DNA of 64,000 nt from positions 31,724-95,723 of the forward strand of contig NZ_WWGX01000027.1 of the NCBI RefSeq assembly GCF_009862265.1. Direction: 5' to 3'. This stretch comes from Streptomyces sp. SID8352. Its GTDB lineage: Bacteria; Actinomycetota; Actinomycetes; Streptomycetales; Streptomycetaceae. Below are positions 55,852 to 64,000 of this stretch, piece by piece (position 1 is the first letter of the stretch; each line of letters starts with the position of its first letter). A model generated the notes under the pieces. That model saw only the letters and a program-made list of their open reading frames with translations, was not told the origin of the DNA and searched no databases. Position numbers and translations under genes: made by a program.

Positions 55852-56296
55852 CCCACCCCGAGGCGGCGCCCACCCCTCCAGGCGGGGAACGGGAACGGTC
55901 CGGCATCCCGGCGTCCGGTATGCCCGGCGTCCGGCCCGCCCGCGTCCCCGCGGTCAGGCCGCCGTACGACCGGCCGCCCGCTCGCCCCTACGCCCCGTCC
56001 GGCCGCCCGCATGCCACGCCCCCACTCCACGTCCGGCCGCCCACACAGCCCCACTCCCCGTCCGGCCGTCCGCGCCCCGCGATCCGGAGCCGCCTCTGAG
56101 CCGTGGCGGCCCCCGGCCGCCGAGGTGCGCCGCCCCGGCCTCCCGGAGCCGCCACACGGTGCCGGGCCCCCGCCCGCCCCGGGACCGGTGCCCACGACCG
56201 GGGGCCGGGCACCCGGCCCCGCCGACGGTCCCGACGGCGGCCCAGGAACCCGAAGGGGCTGCCCGGCCCCGGTACCGACGGGTAGGGTGCGGGTCC
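55852..56296. other. Gene-free spacer between sipY and sipZ
   Basis: About 445 bp of Pro/Arg-like GC-rich sequence with no gene seen. The core gtccggccg recurs at 55997, 56031 and 56060 within a degenerate repeat. TAGGGT (56283-56288) just before sipZ may be its -10. Confidence 0.5.
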
Positions 56297-57070
56297 ATGG
56301 GTGGCGAGAGCACGACGGACACGGCGTCGCGGGGCGGCGGCACGCACGGGGACCCGGCCGGGAGCCGGACCGGGCGGCGGCTCTCCGGACTGGCCGTCGC
56401 ACTGGGCCTCGCCCTCTTCCTCGGCGGATTCGTCTGGGGCGCCGTCGCCTACCAGCCCTACACCGTTCCGACCAGCTCGATGGCGCCCACCATCGGCGCC
56501 GGTGACCGCGTCCTGGCCCAGCGCGTCGACGGCACCGAGGTCCGCCGCGGCGACGTGGTCGTCTTCCAGGACACCAGCTGGGCCAACGTGCCCATGGTCA
56601 AGCGCGTCGTCGCCGTCGGCGGCGACACCGTCTCCTGCTGCCGCGAGGGCAGGCTGGAGGTCAACGGCAGGGCCGTCGACGAGACCTACCTGCCCGCCGG
56701 ACGGCCCGCCGAGATCACCGGCTTCCCCACCGTGACCGTGCCCGAGGGACGCCTCTTCCTCCTCGGCGACGAGCGCGGCAACTCCGTGGACTCCACCGCC
56801 CACCTCACCGACGCCGCCGCCGGCACCGTCGCCCGGGACGCCGTCGACGCCCGCGTGGACGCCGTGGTCTGGCCCATGAACGGCATGCTGGAACGGCCCG
56901 GCGGCTTCGCCGCGCTCGGCGACCTCTCCCCGCCCGGACCACTGCGCACCGTCGTCGCCCTGATCGCCGCCGGTGCCGTGCTGATCCTCGCCGGTGCCGC
57001 CCACGGCCCGGTCGCCCGGCGCGCCGCCGCCCGCTCCCGGACCGGGACGGAGCCCGGCCGTGCCGTCTGA
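56297..57070 (+). CDS. sipZ: Type I signal peptidase SipZ
   Basis: A 257-residue enzyme with catalytic Ser61 (PTSSMAP) and Lys102 (MVKRVVA), membrane segments near 32-52 and 215-235, and LGDERGNSVDS. It is the most divergent of the four. There is no Shine-Dalgarno, and TAGGGT ends 8 nt before the ATG. It overlaps the nudix gene by 11 nt. Confidence 0.93.
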   Translation: MGGESTTDTASRGGGTHGDPAGSRTGRRLSGLAVALGLALFLGGFVWGAVAYQPYTVPTSSMAPTIGAGDRVLAQRVDGTEVRRGDVVVFQDTSWANVPMVKRVVAVGGDTVSCCREGRLEVNGRAVDETYLPAGRPAEITGFPTVTVPEGRLFLLGDERGNSVDSTAHLTDAAAGTVARDAVDARVDAVVWPMNGMLERPGGFAALGDLSPPGPLRTVVALIAAGAVLILAGAAHGPVARRAAARSRTGTEPGRAV

Positions 57071-57587
57071 ACCGCTCCCCGCCGGGGCCGACGACGACTA
57101 CCGGGGCGGACTGCGCAGGGTCGCCCGCGTGGTCCTCCTCGACCCGCACGACCGCATCCTCCTGCTCCACGGTCACGAACCGGACGACCCCGCCGACGAC
57201 TGGTGGTTCACCCCCGGCGGCGGCCTGGAGGGCGACGAGACCCACGAACAGGCCGCCCGCCGCGAACTGGCCGAGGAGACCGGCATCACCGACGCCGCGT
57301 TCGGCCCCGTGCTGTGGCGGCGCCGCTGCTCCTTCCCGTTCGCCGGACGCCGCTGGGACCAGGACGAGTGGTACTACCTCGCCCGCACCACCCGGACGGA
57401 GACCCGGCCCACCGCGCTGACCGAACTGGAGCGGCGCAGCGTCGCCGGAGCCCGCTGGTGGACGTGTCGGGAATTGACCCGGGCACATGAGACGGTGTAT
57501 CCGACCAGACTCGCCGGGCTGCTGCGCACGCTGCTCGACGAAGGTCCCCCGGCCGGCCCGCTGACCCTGGACACCGAAATCGTCTAG
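57060..57587 (+). CDS. Nudix hydrolase (MutT-like)
   Basis: A 175-residue pyrophosphohydrolase. The Nudix box reads GGGLEGDETHEQAARRELAE followed by ETG, with all metal-binding acidic residues. The substrate is a nucleoside diphosphate derivative of unknown identity. S. lividans has a mutT-like gene at the same place after sipZ. The GTG at 57060 has GGAG about 8 nt upstream. Confidence 0.93.
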   Translation: MPSEPLPAGADDDYRGGLRRVARVVLLDPHDRILLLHGHEPDDPADDWWFTPGGGLEGDETHEQAARRELAEETGITDAAFGPVLWRRRCSFPFAGRRWDQDEWYYLARTTRTETRPTALTELERRSVAGARWWTCRELTRAHETVYPTRLAGLLRTLLDEGPPAGPLTLDTEIV

Positions 57588-57643
57588 GGCCCCAGTGGGC
57601 TGGCGCACAATGGGGGGACCGCACGGCTGAAGGGGAACATGCC

Positions 57644-57952
57644 ATGAGCGCCGAGGACCTCGAGAAGTACGAGACCGAGATGGAGCTGAAGCTCTACCGG
57701 GAGTACCGCGATGTCGTCGGACTGTTCACATACGTGATCGAGACCGAGCGGCGCTTCTACCTCACCAACGACTACGAGATGCAGGTGCACTCGGTCCAGG
57801 GCGAGGTGTTCTTCGAGGTCACCATGGCCGACGCCTGGGTGTGGGACATGTACCGCCCGGCCCGGTTCGTGAAGCAGGTGCGGGTCCTGACGTTCAAGGA
57901 CGTCAATATCGAGGAGCTGAACAAGAGCGATCTGGAGCTGCCCGGCGGGTGA
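57644..57952 (+). CDS. DUF2469 family protein
   Basis: A 102-residue acidic protein (SAEDLEKYETEMELKLYREY at the start). The family is widely conserved in actinobacteria, next to signal peptidase and yraN genes, and has no established function. AAGGGGAA precedes the ATG by about 6 nt. Confidence 0.95.
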   Translation: MSAEDLEKYETEMELKLYREYRDVVGLFTYVIETERRFYLTNDYEMQVHSVQGEVFFEVTMADAWVWDMYRPARFVKQVRVLTFKDVNIEELNKSDLELPGG

Positions 57953-58420
57953 CGCGGGGCCGCGCGCCGGGTGCGGGGGCGGCGCCCGGGGCGGGCGCGG
58001 GGCCAGGGCGTCGGGGTGTGGTGCGACACGGCCGACGGTGGTGCGCGTGCCGGTGGGGTGCCGGTGTTGCCGCCGCCGGAGCGGGCCGCGCGGCGGGCGG
58101 TGACCGGGCATGCTGCCGGTGGCGCGGTGGCGCGGTGGCGCGGTGGCGCGGTGGCGCGGTGGCGCGGTGGCGCGGTGGCGCGGTGGCGCGGTGGCGCGGT
58201 GGCGCGGTGGCCTCGTGGGGCCGTGCGGAGTGCCGACCGGGGCGGGACCGACGGTGCCGACACCTGACCGGGCCTGTCTTCGCGGCGCCCGGGATTCGCC
58301 CGGAAGAGGGTGAGAATCACCCGGAGGAGTGGCGGAGTTTTCCACAACCCGCCCGCTGTCCACCAAGATCCACAGGCCCGCCGGAAGCCCCGCATCGTTG
58401 GCGCCGGAGGTGGTGCCGAC
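57953..58420. other. Spacer with 8-bp tandem array before yraN
   Basis: About 470 bp with no gene seen. It contains the tandem array at 58117-58212 and an AT-richer stretch near 58,300-58,420 that probably holds the yraN promoter. Confidence 0.5.
58117..58212. repeat. 8-bp tandem repeat, about 12 copies
   Basis: The unit cggtggcg repeats perfectly from 58117 for 11 units and ends with a degenerate twelfth copy (58205-58212). Such short perfect arrays are prone to change in copy number. Confidence 0.9.
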
Positions 58421-58784
58421 ATGAACGCACGAGGTGCCCTGGGACAGTACGGCGAGAAGCTCGCCGCCCGCCGGCTGGGCGAAGCCGGGATGACCGTGAT
58501 CGACCGCAACTGGCGGTGCGGGCGGACCGGCGAGATCGACATCGTGGCCCGGGAGGGCGACACCCTCGTCGTCTGCGAGGTCAAGACCCGCAGGACGGGA
58601 TGGTTCGAGCACCCGATGGCCGCGGTCACCCCCGGCAAGGCACGACGGCTGCGGCAGCTCGCCGAACGATGGATCCAGACCCACGGCGGAGCCCCGCCCG
58701 GCGGCGTCCGCATCGACCTCGTCGGCGTCCTCCTGCCCCGGCGCGGGCGCCCCCGTCGTCGAGCACGCGCGGGGGGTGGCGTGA
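58421..58784 (+). CDS. yraN: UPF0102/YraN family protein, frameshifted at its 3' end
   Basis: About 121 residues expected, of the UPF0102 family with a restriction-endonuclease-like fold (function unknown). [38 protein letters not shown] and [14 protein letters not shown] are typical. After that point the reading frame becomes an Arg-rich run and enters comM with no stop. The usual ending ([10 protein letters not shown], then a TGA overlapping the comM ATG) is present in the +1 frame, so one extra base lies near 58744-58755. This is a real fusion or a sequencing error. Confidence 0.85.
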
Positions 58785-60409
58785 TGGGATTCGCCCGTAC
58801 CTGCTCCGTCGCCCTGGTCGGTGTCGAGGGGGTGCTCGTCGAGGTCCAGGCCGACCTGGAACCGGGGGTCGCGGCCTTCACCCTGGTGGGGCTGCCCGAC
58901 AAGAGCCTCACCGAGAGCCGTGACCGGGTGAGGGCCGCCGTCGTCAACTCCGGCGCCGAGTGGCCCCAGAAGAAGCTCACCGTGGGGCTCAGCCCGGCCT
59001 CCGTACCCAAGAGCGGCAGCGGCTTCGACCTCGCCGTCGCCGCAGCCGTGCTCGGCGCCACCGAACGCGTCGACCCCCGGGTCCTGGCCGACATCGTGAT
59101 GATCGGAGAGCTGGGCCTGGACGGCAGGGTGCGCCCGGTACGGGGCATCCTCCCTGCGGTACTGGCCGCCGCCGACGCCGGATACGAACAGGTCGTCGTG
59201 CCCGAGAGCGCCGCAGCCGAGGCGTCCCTGGTGCCCGGCGTCTCCGTCCTCGGCGTGCGCAGCCTCCGCCAGCTCATCGCCGTCCTCGCCGACGAACCGG
59301 TGCCCGAGGAGCCCCCGGACCAGCAGGGCCGCCCCGACCCGCTGCTGGCCGGACTGCGGATGCCCGGCACGGGCGCCGCCACCGGCACTTACGGCGGGGC
59401 CGCGGCGCAGCACGACACCGGGCACGACCTCGCCGACGTCGTCGGCCAGACCGGCGCGCGCACCGCGCTGGAGGTCGCCGCGGCCGGCGGCCACCACCTC
59501 TTTCTTTCGGGTCCCCCGGGAGCCGGCAAGACCATGCTCGCGGAACGACTGCCCGCAGTGCTGCCCCGGCTCGACCGCGCCGCCTCCCTGGAGGTCACCG
59601 CGGTGCACTCGGTGGCCGGGCTGCTGCCCCCGGGCAAGCCCCTGATCGACACCGCGCCGTACTGCGCCCCGCACCACTCCGCCACGATGCAGGCCCTCGT
59701 CGGCGGCGGTCCGGGAGCCGCGCGGCCCGGCGCGGTCTCCCTGGCCCATCGGGGCGTGCTCTTTCTTGACGAGACCCCCGAATTCAGCGGCCGCGTCCTG
59801 GACGCCCTGCGACAGCCGCTGGAGGCGGGCCACATCGTGATCGCGCGCAGCGCGGGCATGGTGCGCTACCCGGCGCGGTTCCTGATGGTGCTCGCCGCCA
59901 ACCCGTGCCCGTGCGGGCGCTTCTCCCGCCGGGACGAGCTGTGCGAGTGCTCACCGGCCGCCGTCCGCCGCTACCAGGCCCGGCTCTCCGGCCCACTGCT
60001 CGACCGGGTCGACCTGCGCGTCGAGGTGGACCGGGTCACCCGCGCCGAACTGGCCGGCCGCGGTGGCCCCGGGGACTCCACCGCGACCGTCGCCGACCGG
60101 GTACGGGCGGCCCGGGAGCGGGCGGCGGCCCGCCTCGCGGGCACCCCGTGGCGGGCCAACAGCGAGATTCCGGGCCGGGAGCTGCGCGGCACCTGGCATC
60201 CCGCCCCCGGCGCCCTGGACGAGGCCGAGCGCTGCCTCGAACGGGGTGTCCTCACCGCCCGGGGACTCGACCGGGTCCTGCGCGTCGCCTGGACCGTGGC
60301 GGACCTCGTCGGCCACGACCGCCCCGACGCGACGGACGTGGGGCTGGCCCTCCAGCTCCGCACCGGCGTCCCGAGGGGCGTCCCCATGGCCGTCGGGGCA
60401 CGGGCATGA
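58784..60409 (+). CDS. comM: YifB/ComM-family Mg-chelatase-like AAA+ ATPase
   Basis: A 541-residue AAA+ protein. [20 protein letters not shown] starts the N-terminal S5-like domain. GPPGAGKT is Walker A, FLDETPEF Walker B and NPCPCGRF a Cys segment. ComM is a branch-migration helicase in natural transformation of other bacteria. The ATG at 58784 would normally overlap the yraN stop; here it is in frame with yraN, giving one 662-codon frame. The stop overlaps dprA (ATGA). Confidence 0.93.
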   Translation: MGFARTCSVALVGVEGVLVEVQADLEPGVAAFTLVGLPDKSLTESRDRVRAAVVNSGAEWPQKKLTVGLSPASVPKSGSGFDLAVAAAVLGATERVDPRVLADIVMIGELGLDGRVRPVRGILPAVLAAADAGYEQVVVPESAAAEASLVPGVSVLGVRSLRQLIAVLADEPVPEEPPDQQGRPDPLLAGLRMPGTGAATGTYGGAAAQHDTGHDLADVVGQTGARTALEVAAAGGHHLFLSGPPGAGKTMLAERLPAVLPRLDRAASLEVTAVHSVAGLLPPGKPLIDTAPYCAPHHSATMQALVGGGPGAARPGAVSLAHRGVLFLDETPEFSGRVLDALRQPLEAGHIVIARSAGMVRYPARFLMVLAANPCPCGRFSRRDELCECSPAAVRRYQARLSGPLLDRVDLRVEVDRVTRAELAGRGGPGDSTATVADRVRAARERAAARLAGTPWRANSEIPGRELRGTWHPAPGALDEAERCLERGVLTARGLDRVLRVAWTVADLVGHDRPDATDVGLALQLRTGVPRGVPMAVGARA

Positions 60410-61716
60410 CGGGCGACGGCGACACGACGGGCACGGCCGGGGCGGCAGGGGTGACGGGCACCATCGGAGCGCCCGGAGCGCCCGGAGCGCGGGACGGTAC
60501 CGGCGCCACCGGGACCCCGTGGCGGGACGCGTTCCCGCCCGGCGGGGGAGGGGCACCGGTCCGCGACGGCGCGGCCGACGAGGAGAGGCTCGCCCGGATC
60601 CTCCTCACCCGCGTCCTCGAACCCGGTGACGCTACCGGCGGACGATGGGTGCGCGAACGGGGAGCCCCGGAGGTAGCGCGGTGCCTCCTCGGCCCCGGAC
60701 GGGCCCTGCCGGGCGTCACCCGGAAGCGGTGGTCCGGGCTCCGCGCCCGCGCCGCCGCGGCCGACCCGCGGGGCGACCTGGCCACGGCCCGGGAGGCGGG
60801 CGTGCGGTTCGTCGCGCCGGGCGAGGCCGAATGGCCCCGCCAGCTCGACGACCTCGGTGACACCCGGCCGCTCGGACTCTGGGTGCGCGGCCGGCCCGGC
60901 CTCCGGATGTGGGCGCTGCGCTCCGTGGCCGTCGTCGGCGCCCGCGCCTGCACCGAGTACGGCGCCCACATGGCCGCCACCCTCGCCGCCGGCCTCGCCG
61001 AACGCGGCTGGGTCGTCGTCTCCGGCGGCGCCTACGGCGTCGACGGCGCCGCCCACCGCGGCGCCCTCGGCGCGGGCGGGGCCACCGCCGCCGTCCTCGC
61101 CTGCGGCGTCGACCGGCCCTACCCGCCGGGCCACACCGCCCTGATCACCCGCATCGCGGACCAGGGGCTCGTCCTGGGCGAACTGCCGCCCGGCGACCAC
61201 CCCACCCCCAGCCGATTCGTCCTGCGCAACCGCGTGATCGCCGCGCTCACCCGGGGCACCGTGGTCGTCGAGGCCGCTCACCGCAGCGGCTCCCTGGTCA
61301 CCGCGCGCGCCGCCGCCCGCCTCGGCAGGCACGTCATGGGCGTCCCGGGACCGGCCACCAGCGGGCTCTCCGCGGGCGTCCACGAACTGCTGCGCGGCGA
61401 GGCCGTCCTCGTCACCGACGCCGACGAGATCACCGAACTGGTCGGCGGCATGGGCGAGCTGGCCCCCGAACGACGCGGTCCCGTCCTCCCCACCGACCTG
61501 CTGGAGCCCGGCACCCGGCAGGTACTGGCCGCGCTCCCCGCGCGGGGAGCGGCAACGGCCGCCGAGATCGCCCGGGGCGCCGGGACGGCACCGGACGACG
61601 CCGTCGCGAGACTGTACGAGCTTCGAGCACTCGGTTACGTCGAACGACACGGCGACGACTGGAAGTTGACACGCCAGACGACGGTCTCCGTTCGAGGCGG
61701 CCGTGATCCGCGTTGA
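60406..61716 (+). CDS. dprA: DNA-processing protein DprA
   Basis: A 436-residue protein with the Rossmann-like DprA core ([50 protein letters not shown]) that binds single-stranded DNA and loads RecA, plus a winged-helix C-terminus. Residues from about 8 to 40 form a collagen-like Gly-x-y run ([20 protein letters not shown]), unusual for DprA. It overlaps comM by 4 nt, so comM and dprA form an operon. Confidence 0.93.
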   Translation: MTGDGDTTGTAGAAGVTGTIGAPGAPGARDGTGATGTPWRDAFPPGGGGAPVRDGAADEERLARILLTRVLEPGDATGGRWVRERGAPEVARCLLGPGRALPGVTRKRWSGLRARAAAADPRGDLATAREAGVRFVAPGEAEWPRQLDDLGDTRPLGLWVRGRPGLRMWALRSVAVVGARACTEYGAHMAATLAAGLAERGWVVVSGGAYGVDGAAHRGALGAGGATAAVLACGVDRPYPPGHTALITRIADQGLVLGELPPGDHPTPSRFVLRNRVIAALTRGTVVVEAAHRSGSLVTARAAARLGRHVMGVPGPATSGLSAGVHELLRGEAVLVTDADEITELVGGMGELAPERRGPVLPTDLLEPGTRQVLAALPARGAATAAEIARGAGTAPDDAVARLYELRALGYVERHGDDWKLTRQTTVSVRGGRDPR

Positions 61717-61989
61717 CGGAGCGTGTTCGGCCGTCCGGGGGAACCCCGACGCCCTTGTGAATGACCGCAGTTGAGGTGTTCGAGTGATCATCCGGGTTGA
61801 TCATCATCCCCGCTGGGGGGCGCCCAGCGGAACGTATCTGCGCATCGCCCCCGAGTGACTCTTCGCACACCGCGACGGCTCAGTCACGCTACGCTCACGA
61901 AGACCCCCCGTGAAGACAGGCGACGACCAGGCAGCGAACCGGCGGCCTCCCCAGGCGCACACATACGGCAGAACGGCACAAGGCGACGA

Positions 61990-62832
61990 ATGCCCCAGCA
62001 CACCTCCGGGTCCGACCGGGCGGCGATCCCCCCAGCCGCCCGCGACGGTGGCAGCGCGCGACCGTCCGCCCCCTCGACGCTCGACGAGCTGTGGCGGTCG
62101 TACAAGGCGACGGGGGACGGGCGGCTGCGGGAGCAGCTGATCCTGCACTACTCGCCCCTCGTGAAGTACGTGGCCGGCCGGGTCAGCGTCGGACTGCCGT
62201 CCAACGTGGAACAGGCCGACTTCGTCTCCTCCGGCGTCTTCGGGCTGATCGACGCCATCGAGAAGTTCGACCTCGACCGGGAGATCAAGTTCGAGACATA
62301 CGCGATCACCCGCATCCGGGGCGCGATGATCGACGAACTGCGGGCGCTGGACTGGATCCCCCGCTCAGTACGGCAGAAGGCCCGCAACGTCGAGCGCGCC
62401 TACACCACCCTGGAGGCACGGCACCGGCGCACCCCCTCGGAGAGCGAGGTCGCCGCCGAGATGGGCATCGCCGTGGAGGACCTCCACGCGGTTTTCAGCC
62501 AACTCTCCCTGGCCAACGTCGTCGCCCTGGAGGAGCTGCTCCACGCCGGCGGAGAGGGCGGGGACCGGCTCAGCCTCATGGACACGCTGGAGGACACCGC
62601 CGCCGACAACCCGGTGGAGGTGGTCGAGGACCGGGAGCTGCGGCGCTTCCTCGCCCGGGCGATCAACACCCTGCCCGAGCGGGAGAAGACCGTCGTCACC
62701 CTCTACTACTACGAGGGACTCACCCTCGCCGAGATCGGCCACGTACTCGGCGTCACGGAGAGCCGGGTCAGCCAGATCCACACCAAGTCCGTCCTCCAGC
62801 TGCGCGCCAAGCTGGCGGGCTTCGGCCGCTGA
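61990..62832 (+). CDS. whiG: Sporulation sigma factor WhiG
   Basis: A 280-residue FliA/WhiG-type sigma factor that commits aerial hyphae to sporulation. Region 2 includes [13 protein letters not shown] and [20 protein letters not shown]. Region 4 ends in [20 protein letters not shown] (helix-turn-helix). The ATG at 61990 has AAGGCG upstream and gives the usual length. A short direct repeat TGATCATC-n4-TTGATCATC lies in its upstream gap (61717-61989), which holds no gene. Confidence 0.96.
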   Translation: MPQHTSGSDRAAIPPAARDGGSARPSAPSTLDELWRSYKATGDGRLREQLILHYSPLVKYVAGRVSVGLPSNVEQADFVSSGVFGLIDAIEKFDLDREIKFETYAITRIRGAMIDELRALDWIPRSVRQKARNVERAYTTLEARHRRTPSESEVAAEMGIAVEDLHAVFSQLSLANVVALEELLHAGGEGGDRLSLMDTLEDTAADNPVEVVEDRELRRFLARAINTLPEREKTVVTLYYYEGLTLAEIGHVLGVTESRVSQIHTKSVLQLRAKLAGFGR

Positions 62833-62888
62833 CCTGCACCGACGCCCCGCCGAACGGCCGGTGACTCCCACAGGCGGCGGCACGTCCG

Positions 62889-62900
62889 TAGAGTGGAGAC
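62889..62900 (+). promoter_or_regulatory. Candidate leaderless promoter for the TetR gene
   Basis: TAGAGT (62889-62894) ends exactly 6 nt before the GTG at 62901. The GGAG in between is too close to the start to work as a Shine-Dalgarno. Confidence 0.4.
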
Positions 62901-63482
62901 GTGCCAAGGATTCGAGCGGCCTCCGTGGCCGAGCACCGGTCGATGCAGCGTGCCGCCCTGCTGGACGCGGCACGCTCCCTGTTGTCCGACGGCGGGACGG
63001 AGGCGCTGACCTTCCCCGCACTCGCGGAACGCACGGGCCTCGCCCGGTCGTCCGTCTACGAGTACTTCCGCTCGCGCGGGGCGGTCGTCGAGGAGCTGTG
63101 CGCCGTCGACTTCCCCGTCTGGGCCGCAGAGGTCGAGGCGGCGATGGAGAGTGCCACGACACCCGAGGGCAAGACCGAGGCTTACGTCCGCAAGCAGCTC
63201 GAACTCGTCGGGGACCGGCGCCACCGCGCCGTCGTCGCGATCTCCGCGAGCGAACTGGACGCCGGAGCCCGTGAGAAGATCCGCGCCGCGCACGGCGGCC
63301 TGATCGTCCTGATCGTCGAGGCCCTGGCCGACATGGGCCACACCGAACCGAGGCTCGCCGCCATGCTGCTCCAGGGCGTCGTCGACGCGGCCGTGCGCCG
63401 CCTCGAACTCGGCGCGGCGGAGGACCCGGCGGCGATCACCGAGGCGGCCGTCGCCATGGCCCTGCGCGGCGTCAGCGGCTGA
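62901..63482 (+). CDS. TetR-family transcriptional regulator
   Basis: A 193-residue regulator. The N-terminal helix-turn-helix is LTFPALAERTGLARSSVYEYF, followed by an all-helical ligand/dimer domain. Its targets are unknown. The position next to whiG is conserved in streptomycetes. Probably leaderless. Confidence 0.92.
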   Translation: MPRIRAASVAEHRSMQRAALLDAARSLLSDGGTEALTFPALAERTGLARSSVYEYFRSRGAVVEELCAVDFPVWAAEVEAAMESATTPEGKTEAYVRKQLELVGDRRHRAVVAISASELDAGAREKIRAAHGGLIVLIVEALADMGHTEPRLAAMLLQGVVDAAVRRLELGAAEDPAAITEAAVAMALRGVSG

Positions 63483-63525
63483 CCCCGCTCCACCCCCGTC
63501 CCCTCCCGGCGGCGCGCCACCGCCC

Positions 63526-64000
63526 TCAGGCGGTACCGCCGCCGGGCAGGGGCACGCCGAGCACCGGCAGCAGCCGGGCCGGACCGCCGTTCAGCAGATA
63601 CGGGGGCAGCAGGGCCAGCGGATCCTGATAGGCGCCGCCGCGCAGCAGCCCCCAGTGCACACAGCCCGCGCAGTGCGGGCCCACCGGCTCCACCCTGCCC
63701 AGCACCTCACCCGCGGCCACCGCCGCGCCCCGCTCGACCAAGGCCGTGACCGGCCCGAAGGTCGTGCGCAACGGCGGCTCACCGGTCCGGGCCAGCTCCA
63801 GCGAGACCACGCCGTATCCCGCCACCCGCCCCGCGAAGGTCACCCGCCCCGCCGCCACCGCCCGCACCGGCGCCCCCGCCGCCGCGGCCAGATCGACACC
63901 CCGGTGCCCCGGGCCGTAGGGCGTCGCCGGGGGATCCCAGCCGCGCAGCACGGGGGGACGGGTCCCGACGGGCCAGAGCCGGGCCACTCGGGGGACCCCC
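63526..64000 (-). CDS. M23 (LytM-like) metallopeptidase, truncated by the window edge
   Basis: At least 153 residues of a peptidoglycan endopeptidase-like domain. GHRGVDLAA gives the first His and Asp and CVHWGL the final His of the zinc site; the middle region includes VRAVAAGRVTFAGRVAGYG. The frame stays open to the right edge, so the N-terminus and probable signal peptide lie outside. A GTG at 63987 is open but gives no export signal. Convergent with the TetR gene. Confidence 0.88.
   Translation of the reverse strand, partial: GVPRVARLWPVGTRPPVLRGWDPPATPYGPGHRGVDLAAAAGAPVRAVAAGRVTFAGRVAGYGVVSLELARTGEPPLRTTFGPVTALVERGAAVAAGEVLGRVEPVGPHCAGCVHWGLLRGGAYQDPLALLPPYLLNGGPARLLPVLGVPLPGGGTA

Noticed and set aside
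58117..58212. CRISPR or phage attachment array
   Set aside because: It is a simple 8-bp tandem repeat without spacers or integrase.

Overview
This is a high-GC chromosomal window with the gene content and order of a Streptomyces core region. It runs from hupS (HU with a lysine/alanine-rich tail) to whiG (sporulation sigma factor). It includes nsdA, the four clustered signal peptidases sipW/X/Y/Z, the GlcP-type glucose permease and many GTG starts. Nothing suggests a plasmid, prophage or CRISPR locus, and I found no rRNA or tRNA gene.

Layout: (1) 1-9,400 holds hupS, a cold-shock-like small protein, cofC, plsC-gpsA, ddl, a DUF3515 lipoprotein, a stand-alone Lrp/AsnC ligand-binding domain, thiL-thiD and rpmB. 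(2) 9,400-19,210 holds a DhaL/FakA-type kinase, recG, rsmD-coaD, a coiled-coil DivIVA-like protein, yceD-rpmF-rnc and mutM. (3) 19,280-29,515 is an accessory island bounded by two strong hairpins. A divergent PucR-family regulator faces a tightly packed nine-gene operon: a two-component flavin monooxygenase, an atypical crotonase, a split transketolase, an atypical M24 'pita-bread' hydrolase, a Dabb protein, a semialdehyde-type aldehyde dehydrogenase and a beta-hydroxyacid dehydrogenase. I recognise each family but not the pathway, and this is the best candidate here for an undescribed system. (4) 29,690-32,550 holds an HxlR regulator, a CAP-domain secreted protein, acylphosphatase and a small coiled-coil protein. 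(5) 32,800-48,900 holds smc, glcP, ftsY, a prim-pol-like protein, nsdA, amtB, ffh, an FtsH-like protease and a lipoprotein. (6) 49,500-64,000 holds a SprT-like protein, rpsP-khpA-rimM-trmD-rplS, sipWXYZ-nudix, DUF2469, yraN-comM-dprA, whiG, a TetR regulator and an M23 peptidase that runs off the edge.

Beyond the catabolic island, several details stand out. The yraN and comM genes are joined into one open frame by what looks like a single extra base. amtB keeps GlnR-box-like sites but is followed directly by ffh, with no glnK or glnD. The sipX frame runs well into sipY. The rpmB leader holds two strong palindromes. At least seven genes have a -10-like hexamer exactly 6 nt before the start codon and no Shine-Dalgarno, which points to leaderless mRNAs.

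Genes work in recognisable blocks: ribosome and rRNA maturation (rpmB, rpmF, rnc, rsmD, rpsP, rimM, trmD, rplS), protein targeting and export (ffh, ftsY, sipW-Z), chromosome maintenance (hupS, recG, mutM, smc, dprA), envelope precursors (plsC, gpsA, ddl), cofactors (cofC, thiL, thiD, coaD) and development (nsdA, whiG).
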